In this document: piece after piece, positions 10,650 through 21,200 of the stretch | Numbering within the stretch: the first letter of the stretch is position 1 | How the letters are laid out: each line of letters starts with the position of its first letter | Source: Phymatolithon calcareum | Taxonomy: Eukaryota > Rhodophyta > Florideophyceae > Hapalidiales | Assembly: GCA_977006965.1 (NCBI GenBank) | Contig: OZ345354.1 | Location: forward strand, 2,232,001 to 2,296,000 | Direction: 5' to 3' | DNA length: 64,000 nucleotides | Program-made: the position numbers and the translations under genes | Notes under the pieces: generated by a model | The model's database searches: none | What the model was told of the DNA's origin: nothing | The model's input: only the letters and a program-made list of their open reading frames with translations

Positions 10650-12179
10650 ATGACGCCACCGCTCACGAACAGATCCACAAAACGTCTTGCTGCCCTCCGA
10701 GTGCGCACCCACCGGTACTCGACCCGCCGTCTACGCCGTCTCGGCGTCCAACTCTACGGCCCAAAACCGCCCCGTCGCCGCAATTCTGAGTCGAATTCGC
10801 TTCCATTAGAAGCGCAAGCGGAAGCACATCGCGCGCTTGTCTCTGCGTCACGTAATCATGGCGCAGCCGTCACCACCGCACGCCTTCTGCGCGGTGGCGC
10901 ATGTCCATTGCCAGCCGATGTCTACGAGGATGACGTGAGCCTCTCTGACAGCGACCGTCCTTCCCGCGTTGCCGTGCGTCCAAGTTACCTTTCTGAAGCG
11001 CATACGCGTGCACCCCCGTATTTAGTGCCGTTCGAAACCGCAGTACGCAGTGTAGCTGACGACGACTCCCTATCTGCCGGAACCGTGTCGAGCATTGCAG
11101 TGGCGTTGCGAGCATACGCAATGCTCTTCCGAACGCACAAGCCGGATGCGAAATTGCGTGACGTGCTTGCTGAGACGTACGTACCGGGCTGGTTCGGAAC
11201 ACACGCATTGTCTGTGGCAGGGCTCCCGAGCGATTCGGGACCCGTGCGTGCCGCAGTCCCGCTCTCTCGCGATACATTGCGCATGGCAATGCACCGTACA
11301 GCGGGGCTGCTGCGTATTTTTGGTGCGGATGAAACACTGCCATTCCGTAGTCGGACGGCGGATGCAATAAGCGAGATTGGCAATGCTTGTCCAAATGGAT
11401 GGTCACCACCTTCGAAGCAAATTCTCAATATCATGGCGCAATGCTATGGCGGCTGTGCGGGGCTCGCGGAAGATGAGGCTCAGTTGGCGGACTTTGTGCC
11501 GTATATCGGCGAAGGATTTCGCAGAGCTTTTGTCCAGTCGCTTCGACAAATACAAATTGATGTGCTGGTGGGGAAAATGCATCGGCCGTGTGAGGCACTG
11601 GCGAAGCAACTCATCATGGCCGGAAAGTCTGCCCGGTCCGTTTTGCGTGTGACTCCGGACATACTGGGTGATATGTTAAGAGTGGAATATGCGGAGTTGC
11701 ACAGGGTGTGTATTGCTATTTTTGGGGAGCATCCTGAGATTTTCGAGCAAGTAAATGGATATGTGAGCCATCCGTATGCGGCGGCCGCAGCGGTGCAAGA
11801 GCAGATCGGTGGGTTGGCAGTGGCGGCAACGGCACCGTTGTCGTCGTTCTTGGCACTTGCTTACCCAGCAGGTTGTGAGGAAGATTGTCTGCGATTGTTC
11901 GTTGTGCTACATGAGGGGACAATTGCACATGAGAATTGGATATGTGTGAGCGCGCTGTTGAGCGAGCTTGAGTCTCTGGATGGTGTGGAGAACGCCAAGG
12001 AGGTGGGTTCCAGGCTTTTGGAAGGGTTTGGGAACTTGGTGGAAAGATTGCAGACAGCGGCCTGCTCGGAAGTGCAGGCCATTGTGCCGATGCTGAGTAC
12101 CAGAGATGTAGCGGCTGTACAAGGTGCTATGCGACTTGCTAGCAGCCGCGCCTGTGCGAGTACAAGACAGCGTGGGTGA
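10650..12179 (+). CDS. Unrecognised 509-aa protein
   Basis: The first in-frame ATG is at 10650 (the frame is open slightly further upstream). The N-terminus (about 1-35) is rich in Arg, Thr and Ser and could be an organelle presequence (TNRSTKRLAALRVRTHRYSTRR). The rest is mostly alpha-helical with Ala/Leu-rich segments, for example SLSAGTVSSIAVALRAYAMLF and AAAAAVQEQIGGLAVAATAP. I recognise no family. The uninterrupted length and regular amino-acid composition support a real gene. An organelle-targeted helical-repeat protein is one guess, not a call. Confidence 0.6.
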   Translation: MTPPLTNRSTKRLAALRVRTHRYSTRRLRRLGVQLYGPKPPRRRNSESNSLPLEAQAEAHRALVSASRNHGAAVTTARLLRGGACPLPADVYEDDVSLSDSDRPSRVAVRPSYLSEAHTRAPPYLVPFETAVRSVADDDSLSAGTVSSIAVALRAYAMLFRTHKPDAKLRDVLAETYVPGWFGTHALSVAGLPSDSGPVRAAVPLSRDTLRMAMHRTAGLLRIFGADETLPFRSRTADAISEIGNACPNGWSPPSKQILNIMAQCYGGCAGLAEDEAQLADFVPYIGEGFRRAFVQSLRQIQIDVLVGKMHRPCEALAKQLIMAGKSARSVLRVTPDILGDMLRVEYAELHRVCIAIFGEHPEIFEQVNGYVSHPYAAAAAVQEQIGGLAVAATAPLSSFLALAYPAGCEEDCLRLFVVLHEGTIAHENWICVSALLSELESLDGVENAKEVGSRLLEGFGNLVERLQTAACSEVQAIVPMLSTRDVAAVQGAMRLASSRACASTRQRG

Positions 12180-12752
12180 AACGAATAGCGATGAAACTGG
12201 ACGTGGACATTTATCCTGATTATTCAGTATCTTGTGGGACGAATATTCAATCGGAATCGAGCCCGGTTGCTGCGCACTTCTTTTGTGACAGAACAGCGAA
12301 TTTGAATAAGGCGAAGATTGAGTATCGTCGGGATTCGATGTCTTAGAAATGTCAACCGCTTGATTTCGTCCTTGTTTCTAGATACTGATTTTTGTGCTGA
12401 ACTGTGATTGCTTGGTTGCCTCACAGTCGTTACGAACGCCCGTGTGTATGCTTTTTCGATGCATCCAAGAAATCTCAAGGCATAGGAATGCATTCGCCAA
12501 CGAAACTACTGTGGTTAGGGTCACTCTGCCTTCTCTACTAAGTATCTCATCAAATCGAGCACTGTCCGCCTTCCAATTACTTACGTGCACCTCAAACATA
12601 CACGGCGCCACGGTTGGGTTTGCATTAGACCCTGTGAATCATAAATTTTTTCTGAACCCTCGCCTGGGGTGATTGACGGTAACCTTCCTGGAAGCAGAAG
12701 CGACTACTGTGTCTGAAAACAACGTTCAGAGCTACGTTAATTTCAGAGCGCG
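12180..12752. other. Intergenic, nothing recognised
   Basis: Short overlapping frames on both strands (12224-12672) contradict each other and resemble no protein. The right part should hold the promoter of the DUF1330 gene. Confidence 0.5.
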
Positions 12753-13085
12753 ATGGACGAGGAGGCTGCAACGACGAGCAGTACGCCGGGTGCACTGATG
12801 CTAATCCAGGCCACGATTACGGATCCTGAAAAATTTGTGGGGTATGCGACTAGGGTAGCAGCTTTGATTTCTCGATTTGGCGGCCGCTACATTGCAGTAC
12901 GCGGCGAGGTAGAAATTCTTGAGGGAAAGGAAGATGAGCGAAAAATTGTTGTCTCAGCCTGGCCATCCATGGCCGCGGCGCGTGAGTTTTGGAACTCGCC
13001 GGAATATGCAGAGATCAAAAGCCTGCGAGCCGGTGCGGCTGAAGCCCAGGTGACCTTGATTGAGTGTAACCGGGCTTCCAAGTGA
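12753..13085 (+). CDS. DUF1330 (dimeric alpha-beta barrel) protein
   Basis: 110 aa from ATG 12753. Residues about 14-103 read as the DUF1330 pattern: a first strand (MLIQATITDPEKFVGYA), FGGRYIAVRGEVEILEG, then the characteristic VVSAWPSMAAAREFWNSPEYAEIKSLR, and a last strand (VTLIEC). The family is a ferredoxin-like dimeric barrel, widespread in bacteria and sporadic in eukaryotes. Its biochemical role is unknown. There is no targeting signal. Confidence 0.8.
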   Translation: MDEEAATTSSTPGALMLIQATITDPEKFVGYATRVAALISRFGGRYIAVRGEVEILEGKEDERKIVVSAWPSMAAAREFWNSPEYAEIKSLRAGAAEAQVTLIECNRASK

Positions 13086-13592
13086 CCGTGACATTTCACA
13101 TTTTCCGAGGACTAAACATACACTTTGGTCGATATATGATTAAATGTTCATGGCAGCCTCTGGCCACTGTTGCGGTGTGCGTTTCTCGCTACTGTTTTGT
13201 TGAATGGCCTCTGGTTTCACTCCATCCCCCTCCATGGCGCAAGTAGACCAAGTCCCTTCTGCTTGCCTTCGGTGGACCTTGTATGTCGAATCGAGTTCGG
13301 ATATAAAATCTGGTTGCATTATATTTCATGACGCTAGGTATGTCGCTCGAAGCTCTTGATCATTCATACGGATAACTGTTTCTGTAGATCCTTTTTCAGG
13401 TCTGTGCTCTATTTGTCAAGCGCAGTGCCAAAACGTCGTCGTTTGGAAACATGAAGGGTGCGGTCTTGGAGGCAACCGTTTATCATACCCTGAGATGCCG
13501 AGCAGGAAGCGAAACATGCACCGTCTTTCGTTTCAGCCCAACACTCACAATTCTGGAAAACAACCCCCCCTCCATGAAGAAAAGCGGGACGA
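13086..13592. other. Intergenic between the DUF1330 gene and PEX6
   Basis: No reading frame of note. It presumably holds the 3' end of the DUF1330 transcript and the promoter of PEX6. A run of C (CCCCCCC) lies about 25 bp before the PEX6 ATG. Confidence 0.5.
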
Positions 13593-16079
13593 ATGGAGCG
13601 TGTAGAAGAAATCGTAGATGATGATGAGACCAGTTGCCTTCTCTCCCCATTCCTCTTGCTCCCGCGTGGCCTGTCGGGGACTCAGGATGGAATTGGCGTA
13701 CTCCTCCGCCCCCTTAAGCTTCCTGCGCTAACACTTCGTCTTCTGCCTGAATCGAGTGTGAACGACATGATCGCAGTTGTTCCATCTGCGGCTCTGATTG
13801 CTGCATCCCTACGCCATGACATGATGGCAGAAGTGAACGGACGGGTCTGTCGAGTGTACGCATCAGAATCCCTTACCGGTGACCCTGGGGTTGTTCTCGA
13901 TATTGCAATGCTATCTCCGATGCTTTACGCTGCCGTTGTTGATTCAGATGCTCTCAATGCGAAAGTTCGACTTTCCCGAAATTTCCTTGCAATGAGCTCG
14001 AAAAGTGAAAATTCAAGTATCAAAAGAGTTGTTGCGGCTGTCGTCACGCCAATTGATTTTATTCCCGATGATGCTCAACAATATGCCGACATGGCGAAGG
14101 CGGTTTTACAAGACCGCAATGTTTGCCCTGGCGATATTGTCGCCGTATCTTCGCAAGTTTGGATTGCCATTGAGGTTGTTGATGGAAACGGGATTCTTTC
14201 AAGTGACACTGAGCTTGCTCTCCGTGTGACCGGGCCTCGTTCGAAGGCGAAGATCACGCAACATATGAGGGAATGGGCAAGATTGTTTTGGGGACACAGC
14301 ATTCGGTGGGTAGATTCTCAGCTGACGGAACGTCTCGACCTATCTCTGCAAGGCGGCAGTGGGATCATCGCAGTACAGGGACTGCGTACCGATGTGGAGG
14401 ATATCCTCAATTCTGTTAATATGGGCCGTGCGTTGCTGACTATTGATGGTCGTTGTACTGTCAAGGAGACTATGGAAGCTGTTGCTAATTTAGCAATTGG
14501 GGACTCGCAGCAGGGCATTCTTGTCTGCGATGCTTTCGAGGGCGTGGATAGCGAGATTTCCGAGTTACTGATTCGAGCGATATACGCAGAAACTCCAGAG
14601 TCGTACTTGGACGTTGAACGTAAATGTCCAGATGATGAAGAAAACGCATTACGAATTGTATTGATGTGCTCGGATGTGCGAGATCTTGATGAAACGTTGG
14701 CGCAAAGCATTGGTCATGAAATTCGTATCGAAGCGGCAGATGTGAACGAGCGTTCTTCCATCATCCGTGATGTGCTGTGGGTTCCTGACGAGCAAGAAGC
14801 GGACGAAAAACCAGAGACAGCTGAGGGCGCCAGTACCGTTCTGGAAAGTACTTCTAGTGCCAAGGAGGATCTAAATGGGGTTATTGACTCGCTTACAAGA
14901 ATGAGCGTCGGATTCAGTCGCAGCGAGGTGAAACGTCTTGCAAATGTGTACATTGACCGTGGCATGACGGAAGTCCAGAAGGCAATCAAGTTATTCGGCA
15001 AGGGTCATGTATCCATAGATTCAGGCAAAATCACATGGGAAGACATTGGCGGTCTGGAAGATGCAAAAAGGCAGATAAATGAGCTCATCAGTCTTCGAAA
15101 ATATGCAAGCCAATCTAGCAATAGTAACAGTTCTTCCAATGATGATCACAGCCACCGGAAAAGAATGAACACGGGCCGAACCGGCATTCTATTGTACGGA
15201 CCGCCAGGGACGGGGAAGACTCTTCTCGCACGCGCGGTTGCCGGCGAAGCGAGGTGCAGTTTCATGTCGGTCAAAGGGCCCGAGTTGCTCGACATGTACG
15301 TCGGCGAAAGCGAACGCAACGTACGCACTGTTTTCGCCAATGCGATCGCAGCAGCGCCATGTGTGATTTTCTTTGATGAGCTCGATGCGTTGGCACCGGC
15401 GCGTGGTCGGGGGTCCGATTCCGGTGGCGTCTCTGATCGTGTTGTGAGTCAGTTGATGGCAGAGCTGGATGTTGTGAATCAACGAGGAGACATTTTTGTC
15501 CTCGGTGCTAGTAATCGTCCAGACCTTGTGGATGGGAGTCTACTGCGACCTGGTCGCTTTGATAAACTCGTATATGTGCCCATGCCGGAGAGCAAGGAGG
15601 AACAGGAATTTGTCCTGAGAGCGCAAACCCGCAAGTTTGTATTTGATGGTCCGGTGGATTTACGAGAAGCTCTGGAATATGCTCCACCACCGCCAGCGTT
15701 GAGCGGCGCTGACCTCTATGCACTTTCGGCAGATGCCTGGCTTAATGCTGTGAAAAGAGCAACTGGTTCTTTGGAACAGGAACGTGGAAAAGGTGCAGAA
15801 AGACACCATATTGATTTGCTGCTGTCCGAGAGAGATAGTGCTTCAGCCTGGAAAGATGTTGATGCTGCACTCGAACGCTGGCCGAATGTTGACCTTTCGA
15901 GATTCCGAAGCACACTCGACAACAGCGATTCGGGGAGCTCATTGGCGGCACCTATTGTTAAAGTGTCGATGCCAGACTTCATCAATGCCGCCAAGAAGAT
16001 TTTACCCTCACTGTCTGTGGAGGAGAACGCACAGTACGAGCATCTTCGAAGACAGCTTGAAAGTCATCACGTAGACTAA
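13593..16079 (+). CDS. PEX6: Peroxisomal biogenesis AAA ATPase PEX6
   Basis: 828 aa from ATG 13593, no introns. The N-terminal half is divergent, with a degenerate first AAA domain lacking a good Walker A, as is usual in Pex6. The second domain is intact: Walker A GPPGTGKTLLARA (about 536-548), pore/helix region KGPELLDMYVGESERNVRTVF, Walker B CVIFFDELDAL (about 590-600), sensor GASNRPD and arginine finger LLRPGRFD (about 648). The string GPELLDMYVGESERNVR and the following SGGVSDRVVSQLMAELD are diagnostic for Pex6 rather than p97 or Pex1. Pex6 works with Pex1 as a hexamer that extracts ubiquitinated Pex5 from the peroxisome membrane. The protein is shorter than human or yeast Pex6 (about 980-1030 aa), mainly at the N-terminus. 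Confidence 0.9.
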   Translation: MERVEEIVDDDETSCLLSPFLLLPRGLSGTQDGIGVLLRPLKLPALTLRLLPESSVNDMIAVVPSAALIAASLRHDMMAEVNGRVCRVYASESLTGDPGVVLDIAMLSPMLYAAVVDSDALNAKVRLSRNFLAMSSKSENSSIKRVVAAVVTPIDFIPDDAQQYADMAKAVLQDRNVCPGDIVAVSSQVWIAIEVVDGNGILSSDTELALRVTGPRSKAKITQHMREWARLFWGHSIRWVDSQLTERLDLSLQGGSGIIAVQGLRTDVEDILNSVNMGRALLTIDGRCTVKETMEAVANLAIGDSQQGILVCDAFEGVDSEISELLIRAIYAETPESYLDVERKCPDDEENALRIVLMCSDVRDLDETLAQSIGHEIRIEAADVNERSSIIRDVLWVPDEQEADEKPETAEGASTVLESTSSAKEDLNGVIDSLTRMSVGFSRSEVKRLANVYIDRGMTEVQKAIKLFGKGHVSIDSGKITWEDIGGLEDAKRQINELISLRKYASQSSNSNSSSNDDHSHRKRMNTGRTGILLYGPPGTGKTLLARAVAGEARCSFMSVKGPELLDMYVGESERNVRTVFANAIAAAPCVIFFDELDALAPARGRGSDSGGVSDRVVSQLMAELDVVNQRGDIFVLGASNRPDLVDGSLLRPGRFDKLVYVPMPESKEEQEFVLRAQTRKFVFDGPVDLREALEYAPPPPALSGADLYALSADAWLNAVKRATGSLEQERGKGAERHHIDLLLSERDSASAWKDVDAALERWPNVDLSRFRSTLDNSDSGSSLAAPIVKVSMPDFINAAKKILPSLSVEENAQYEHLRRQLESHHVD

Positions 16080-16208
16080 ACGGACGCCATAACTTTCAAA
16101 ACAATACACCTTACAGAGCTTATCCGATTTTTCTGACGCCTGCGCGTCTTCCGTCGACTATAGCATGGTTCAAAAACGTAGACTCGGCCCATGCCCATTT
16201 ACTTCTCA

Positions 16209-17090
16209 CTACAAGGAAGACATACAAGCAGATTGAGACGAGTTGTGCTTCGCCGTATCCATCCAGATTGAGCTCTGCGTGTCACGCCCCTCTGCTTCGG
16301 GAGCGCACGCACAGCCGGAGTCCAAAGTCACGGACATTCCCTCTTCGCGAATCGCATCTCCTAACCCACTAGACTTTCTGTCGGAAAACGAGTAAGACTT
16401 CTGAGTAAACGCGCCAACAGGACAAAGGTCGATAACATTGCCCGAAAGTTCAGAGTCCAGCATCTTCTCAATATACGTCCCGATCTCCGTATCCGTCCCA
16501 CGTCCCGTGGTGCCGAGCTGTTCAACACCTGCAACCTCAGTACCGAAGCGAACGCATCGCGTGCAATGAATGCATCTCGTCATAATAGTTTTCACAAGAG
16601 GTCCACAATACTTATCCTCAACCGATCGCTTTGATTCGTAGAAGCGACCACGATCAGATCCGAACACCATGGCCTGATCCTGCAGGTCACACTCGCCACC
16701 CTGATCACAGATAGGGCAATCGAGGGGATGATTGAGAAGTAAGAATTCCAGAACACCCTCGCGTGCCTTTTTCACCTTCTCTGTATCAGTTTTGATCGCC
16801 ATTCCAGGCATGACCGGCATTGCACACGACGCAACGAGCTTCGGGCTCTTCTCTACCTCCACGAGACACATTCGACAGTTTCCTGCAATTGATAGACGCT
16901 CGTGATAGCAGAATCGTGGTACCTCGACGCCCGCCGACTCGCACGCTTGAATTATTGTTGCTCCTGCAGGCACGTCCGCTGCCTTTCCGTTGATCGTCAC
17001 CTCGACGGTATCTGTCGAGAGAGCACGACACACCTGCGCGAACACGCCGCCATTTGCGCGGAGGCGTCGCACAAGGAGCATCGATGCCAT
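16209..17090 (-). CDS. Complex I 75-kDa subunit, N-terminal Fe-S part only (NDUFS1/Nad11)
   Basis: 293 aa from ATG 17090. The first ~27 residues ([20 protein letters not shown]...) look like a mitochondrial presequence. All Fe-S ligands of the N-terminal half are present: [2Fe-2S] C61, C72, C75, C89; N5 H121, C125, C128, C134; and N4 C173, C176, C179, C223 ([11 protein letters not shown]). Normal NDUFS1 continues with a molybdopterin-oxidoreductase-like domain to about 700 aa. Here the frame diverges soon after [11 protein letters not shown] and stops. PEX6 ends convergently only 130 bp away, so the missing half cannot be nearby. A split gene or Fe-S-only subunit, as known for some mitochondrial nad11 genes, is inferred. 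It is divergent from MED31. Confidence 0.85.
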   Translation of the reverse strand: MASMLLVRRLRANGGVFAQVCRALSTDTVEVTINGKAADVPAGATIIQACESAGVEVPRFCYHERLSIAGNCRMCLVEVEKSPKLVASCAMPVMPGMAIKTDTEKVKKAREGVLEFLLLNHPLDCPICDQGGECDLQDQAMVFGSDRGRFYESKRSVEDKYCGPLVKTIMTRCIHCTRCVRFGTEVAGVEQLGTTGRGTDTEIGTYIEKMLDSELSGNVIDLCPVGAFTQKSYSFSDRKSSGLGDAIREEGMSVTLDSGCACAPEAEGRDTQSSIWMDTAKHNSSQSACMSSL

Positions 17091-17370
17091 TTCTGAGCGC
17101 GTGTTGCGCGCTTCGGATGAGTTGCTCTGCAGACGGCTATCGACGGGGAAGGAGGGGAGCTACCAACCTCCCTCTCTTGGTTTGCTGATGGTGATCGGAT
17201 ACTGGCATCCTTGGGACAATACCCGGTAAAAATTTGCAAAAAATTCAAAGTAGGATATATCGTTTTGTAATTAGAAGCCCCAATAACAAATTGTGTTTCT
17301 CTCTATCATACCAAAATCAAGAATTCGCTCAGGTCAAGGAACACAAGTGACAATCGTCGCTGAACTGATA

Positions 17371-17926
17371 ATGGCCACGACAATGGACATTACCGATGGA
17401 AATGTAATACCCGAGAAAGCGAACGAAGAATCTCCAATTGATGCAAACCAGGAGCAGTTCGAAATTGAGCTGGAGTTTGTGCAATGTCTTGCAAGCCCAA
17501 GTTATTTGAATTGTAAGTTTGCCGCCCTTCTATTCCATCGCCATTGCCGGGGACAAAATTTCTAATGTGTTAGTTTTTCTCTCTGTGTCACGAACACGCG
17601 GTCGAATAATGACAGTTCTCGCTCAAAACGAATATCTAGACAAACCTGAATTTCTGGACTATATCGAATATCTACAATACTGGAGAACGCCGCAATACGT
17701 TCGTTTCATTGTGTTCCCACACGCCCTCTATTTCCTCCGCATGTTGCGCGAAGATGCTTTCCGTGAAGCCATCAAAAGAGGTGATTACACCCTCATGCTG
17801 CATCAGCAACAGGGTTATTACTGGCAGTTTGCCAGAACTATGAAGGAGCATGTGCCACCACCATTAGGCCAAAATGGACAACCGCCTGCTAGTGCCGCGG
17901 AAACCGCACCGAGTGCAGGTGTGTAG
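17371..17926 (+). CDS. MED31: Mediator subunit 31 (2 exons)
   Basis: Coding sequence join(17371..17512,17616..17926), 150 aa. Exon 1 ends in FEIELEFVQCLASPSYLN. A 103-nt GTAAGT...ACAG intron follows, and exon 2 resumes FLAQNEYLDKPEFLDYIEYLQYWRTPQYVRF. Together they give the unbroken Soh1/Med31 domain (about residues 30-130). The conserved block ends HQQQGYYWQFAR. Med31 is a small, very conserved part of the Mediator middle module that bridges activators and RNA polymerase II. The C-terminus is a short Pro/Ala tail. The ATG at 17371 (ATAATGGCC) is the first that gives a sensible N-terminus. It is divergent from NAD11 with about 280 bp between starts, so they may share a promoter region. Confidence 0.92.
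17513..17615 (+). other. Spliceosomal intron in MED31
   Basis: GTAAGT donor, GACAG acceptor, 103 nt, phase 1. Splicing reconstitutes the conserved YLNFLAQ motif. Confidence 0.9.
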
Positions 17927-18832
17927 ATGCTTGTTACTTGGAATGATGTGTCCTGTCGAACCGTACACACTGATTGGGTTGTTGAGAATTGTAAAGTGCA
18001 GCGCGTGTTACTCTGTTTTGGTGCAGATGCCATCTCGTACAGTCAGTGTTACCGCGTGGTGTTTCTCAAAAAGCTCGGCAGCGCGGGGAGGCTTTCAATG
18101 CCAATAGCAGCACTCTCAGAAGAGGACTGTGGTGTACATGACATGTGTTCCTCATGTTTCGATCTGTCGCAACTTTGAGTCTGGTAATTGTGTCGTGGGG
18201 CTAATCCGGAAAACTCCCTCCTGTTGAGGCCGCAGTGTTCACAGCGGGGAAAGTTTCGACAGCATTCAATTGTGTCGGCACACAACGATTTTCTTCCGTC
18301 TTTATATCTCGACTACAGTATCCTCCTTATGACTTGTTTCAAGTCATCAATAAAGACGATTGAGCAGAATATTATTCGGGCGAGTACTGTACGTTCTGTC
18401 CGTTGGAGCTTTTTCTTGATAACAGATTTTCGAATGCCTGTATAAATTGTCCTCGAGTGGTGTGCAGCACACCGAATGATGTCAGATGTATTGCTACTGG
18501 GATAGCTAAGGTGTGGTTGGGAAAGTTATCGATAACATTGACTCCAGAGCGCTTAAGGGATTAGATTCGTCCCGTTGAATATGAGACTAGAAGTGTCGGT
18601 TACATTTACAGTATATTTACCGCTGTGTTGCTTGATCAATCACTTCAGTATGCAATCCACACTAAATGTGAGTCTCCTCATACCATTTGCTGAATTTTGG
18701 ATACTTTTCGCAACATTGTGCGTTGGAAGAGAAATCTACAATACTGTAATATAGAGAAGATTCCGAGCCCGCCTAGTTCAACGTCTCAACGCGGGCGATC
18801 CAACCCTACGCTACTGTACCATCGAAGAACCG
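17927..18832. other. Intergenic, nothing recognised
   Basis: No protein-like frame. A small hairpin, ATGACTTG-TTT-CAAGTCAT, lies near 18329-18347, shortly followed by AATAAA, and could belong to a transcript 3' end. Confidence 0.4.
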
Positions 18833-19156
18833 ATGCGGTCCGTGCGCGCACTATTACTCGCACTTTTGGCTGCGCACTTGGCAGTATGCTCGCTTGCTGA
18901 CCTGGCCGGCCTGCCCGCGGGTGGCGGGGGCGGTAAGAATGGCGGGAAACAAGAGGTGAGTCTGGGCGACATTCTGGGCCCGGTGGTAATCGGGAAGGAC
19001 GGGAGCACGGCACGCATCGCCAACTGGGGCGGCATGACGGCCGCGGAAAAGGAGCGCACACTACGCATAGTGGGTGCCCGAAACCGCAGGCGGGTGGCGT
19101 TGCTGCGCGGACGGGGGAAGGAGGTGGTGCTGCAGAGCGGGCGGGTCGAATTGTAA
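18833..19156 (+). CDS. Small putative secreted protein
   Basis: 107 aa from ATG 18833. The N-terminus (MRSVRALLLALLAAHLAVCSLA) is a textbook signal peptide with likely cleavage near residue 20-22. A Gly-rich linker (GGGGGKNGG) follows, then a basic C-terminal half with IANWGGMTAAEKERTLRIVG and ARNRRRVALLRGRGKE. The NWxxMTxxEKxxTLxxxxxRNxxR pattern resembles small plant and algal proteins of unknown function. I cannot assign a role. An ORF on the opposite strand is a shadow. Confidence 0.55.
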   Translation: MRSVRALLLALLAAHLAVCSLADLAGLPAGGGGGKNGGKQEVSLGDILGPVVIGKDGSTARIANWGGMTAAEKERTLRIVGARNRRRVALLRGRGKEVVLQSGRVEL

Positions 19157-19716
19157 CTGTGTGCGTTGGTGGTGTGCACACGTGTGTGTACGCACACGCA
19201 CTAATGTTGTTCGTTTGTTTGTTTCCATCAACGATGGAGGCGCAGAAGATTCGGAAGGAAGAAAGGCGTGGAATTTTGATGTGCATGTGCGGCAGAGATT
19301 GGGAACGACGGGAGGGATGTGATCATCTATGATATATGTTTGCATATGTCACGGTGTTTGGAAAGGATGTATCTGCTGGAAGATGGTTGATCACTTTTTG
19401 GACGAATGGGATGCTTTCGTTCTTGTCGGACGGTTCGGATTGCGAACCGGTGGTGGTTAGGAACGCTCATGGGTCACGTTCTCGCGTTGGGAAATCGACA
19501 GGTTATGTTCTCGATGCTCCGCGGTCTGGACGTGTTCTTGCATTTGCCTCATCTCTGCAGGGCACTTTTTGTCTGGGGGAGTGAATGGGTGGTCTTAAGC
19601 GGGCATGCAGGGCGTACATCAAGACTGGATGAGTTGTTGTGGTTGCTGCTTCAGTGAGAGTGGCAGGTACTTTTGACTTTTAATCAATAGAGAATAAACA
19701 CACGGAATAGGATGAC

Positions 19717-19784
19717 ATCGTTTGACTTTCTTATTCACCGTTTCCTTTCCACAAAGGAAACGGCGAACGAGAAAGTCAAACGAT
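19717..19784. repeat. Imperfect inverted repeat, 32-bp arms, 4-nt loop
   Basis: The left arm (19717-19748, beginning ATCGTTTGACTTTCTTATTC) and the right arm (19753-19784) are complementary with three mismatches around a CCAC loop. The mismatches suggest an older fold-back element or MITE-like hairpin. No target-site duplication is obvious. Confidence 0.85.
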
Positions 19785-20646
19785 ATCTGCCATTGCGTGT
19801 TTAATGTGCTCGTAGATTGTGGCACAATTAAGGGCAAACGTATCATAGTCGTAGAGAAGTGTGGTAGCATGTTTTCTCGGGCTCGGGATTTCCTTGCCTT
19901 CCTGTACTGTATATGTGGCAGTCGGGGCGGAATAACTGGCCACTCTGACCTACGATCTAATTGTTGGTCGACGAGACCCGTAATTATGACGGACTGACGT
20001 CCGTCGTCTGGCTGGTGTAACGGGTACAAAGCTTGTACTCTTGCTGTGCTGTTCGCAGAGCCATGTCTGTAGCTGCCTTGGTCCATTGTCACGAGAATGG
20101 AATAAGGAGTATTCTACAGAATGACTGACGAGGTTGTCATCGCAAAGTTGTCTCTTCTGGCACTTGATACGGGATTGATTGTCTTTGCTCTTCCCATTCG
20201 TGCTCGGCATACTAAGCAAGATTTACAAATGGGGCAAACTTCCTCATCTCTCCTCGGTCTTATCGAAGTCGAACTTTGTCGACGTTGCTCGCATTGGCTT
20301 AAAGTTTTTCTTCCTACATTCCATAGTCACACACTTGTGTAGCGACCATTGATTGATGCCGTAGAGGAGACAGAAGGCAAGATACAGTACGACTTGGAGC
20401 ACTGATGACGGCAGTTCACAAGGGACATTTTCGTCAATAAATGCCATCGTATGGATGAACCTTGTATCCGAAAATATCCACATGATATGGGTCGCGTTCG
20501 AACGCGTACTCAAAATGCGGAGCAGTATTGACGATTCAACAAAGATAAAATATCTGCGTACTCCAGGGTACAAATGTGTTGATAGAAGATATTTCCTCCA
20601 CGGTCATCACACACTTTCCCCAAACTTTTCAGCCAGCGGTAACTAA

Positions 20647-20669
20647 AAGACAAGACAAGACAAGACAAG
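20647..20669 (+). repeat. Short tandem repeat (ACAAG)n
   Basis: About four direct copies of ACAAG (AAGACAAGACAAGACAAG). A simple microsatellite. Confidence 0.9.
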
Positions 20670-21200
20670 TAGCGCAGTCCATTTGACGACTATCTTGTGC
20701 AGTAATTCAGTGGCGACCATTGTTTCATCATCTGTAGTCCCTTTTTCTCTACTTCAACGATCTTATCATCTTGAGATCATTTACGCTTCAATTTGTTATC
20801 TATGACGTCTACAGTATTTGTAGTTACGTCCTGAGCCGCATAACAGTAATCCAAGGATTGCCCACTGCACATGTTGGACATTGCCCACACTCAGTGATTC
20901 GTGTATGTAGTTCGAAGTAGGCGGTGTGAGAGAAGCATAGTTAGTTATCGAAGAAGGGAAGAAGGTCCAAAAATTCAGATCTCAATGCTGTTTTTTAAGT
21001 TCAAAACGAAAGCAATTCCCTCTGCGGAAACAAAAAGATAAAACAAAGTAATAAAACACACCTCACTCACTCCTCACATCAATAATCCCTTCCACCGCCC
21101 GCATCCAAGCAATAATCACGCGCCCGTCCCCTCCAAATAACAATCCCAACACCCAATACCCCGTACCGCCCATGCAGCCACCATCATGAACACAACACAA

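Larger units (their letters stand above)
19157..21200. other. Gene-poor stretch with fold-back repeat
   Basis: About 2 kb without a convincing gene. It contains the hairpin at 19717-19784 and an ACAAG pentamer run near 20647-20669. The C-rich + strand near 21080-21200 is the 3' side of the coiled-coil gene on the minus strand. Confidence 0.45.

Noticed and set aside
11095-11434. Overlapping ORFs on both strands inside the 509-aa gene
   Set aside because: They have unnatural composition and lie fully inside the longer open frame.
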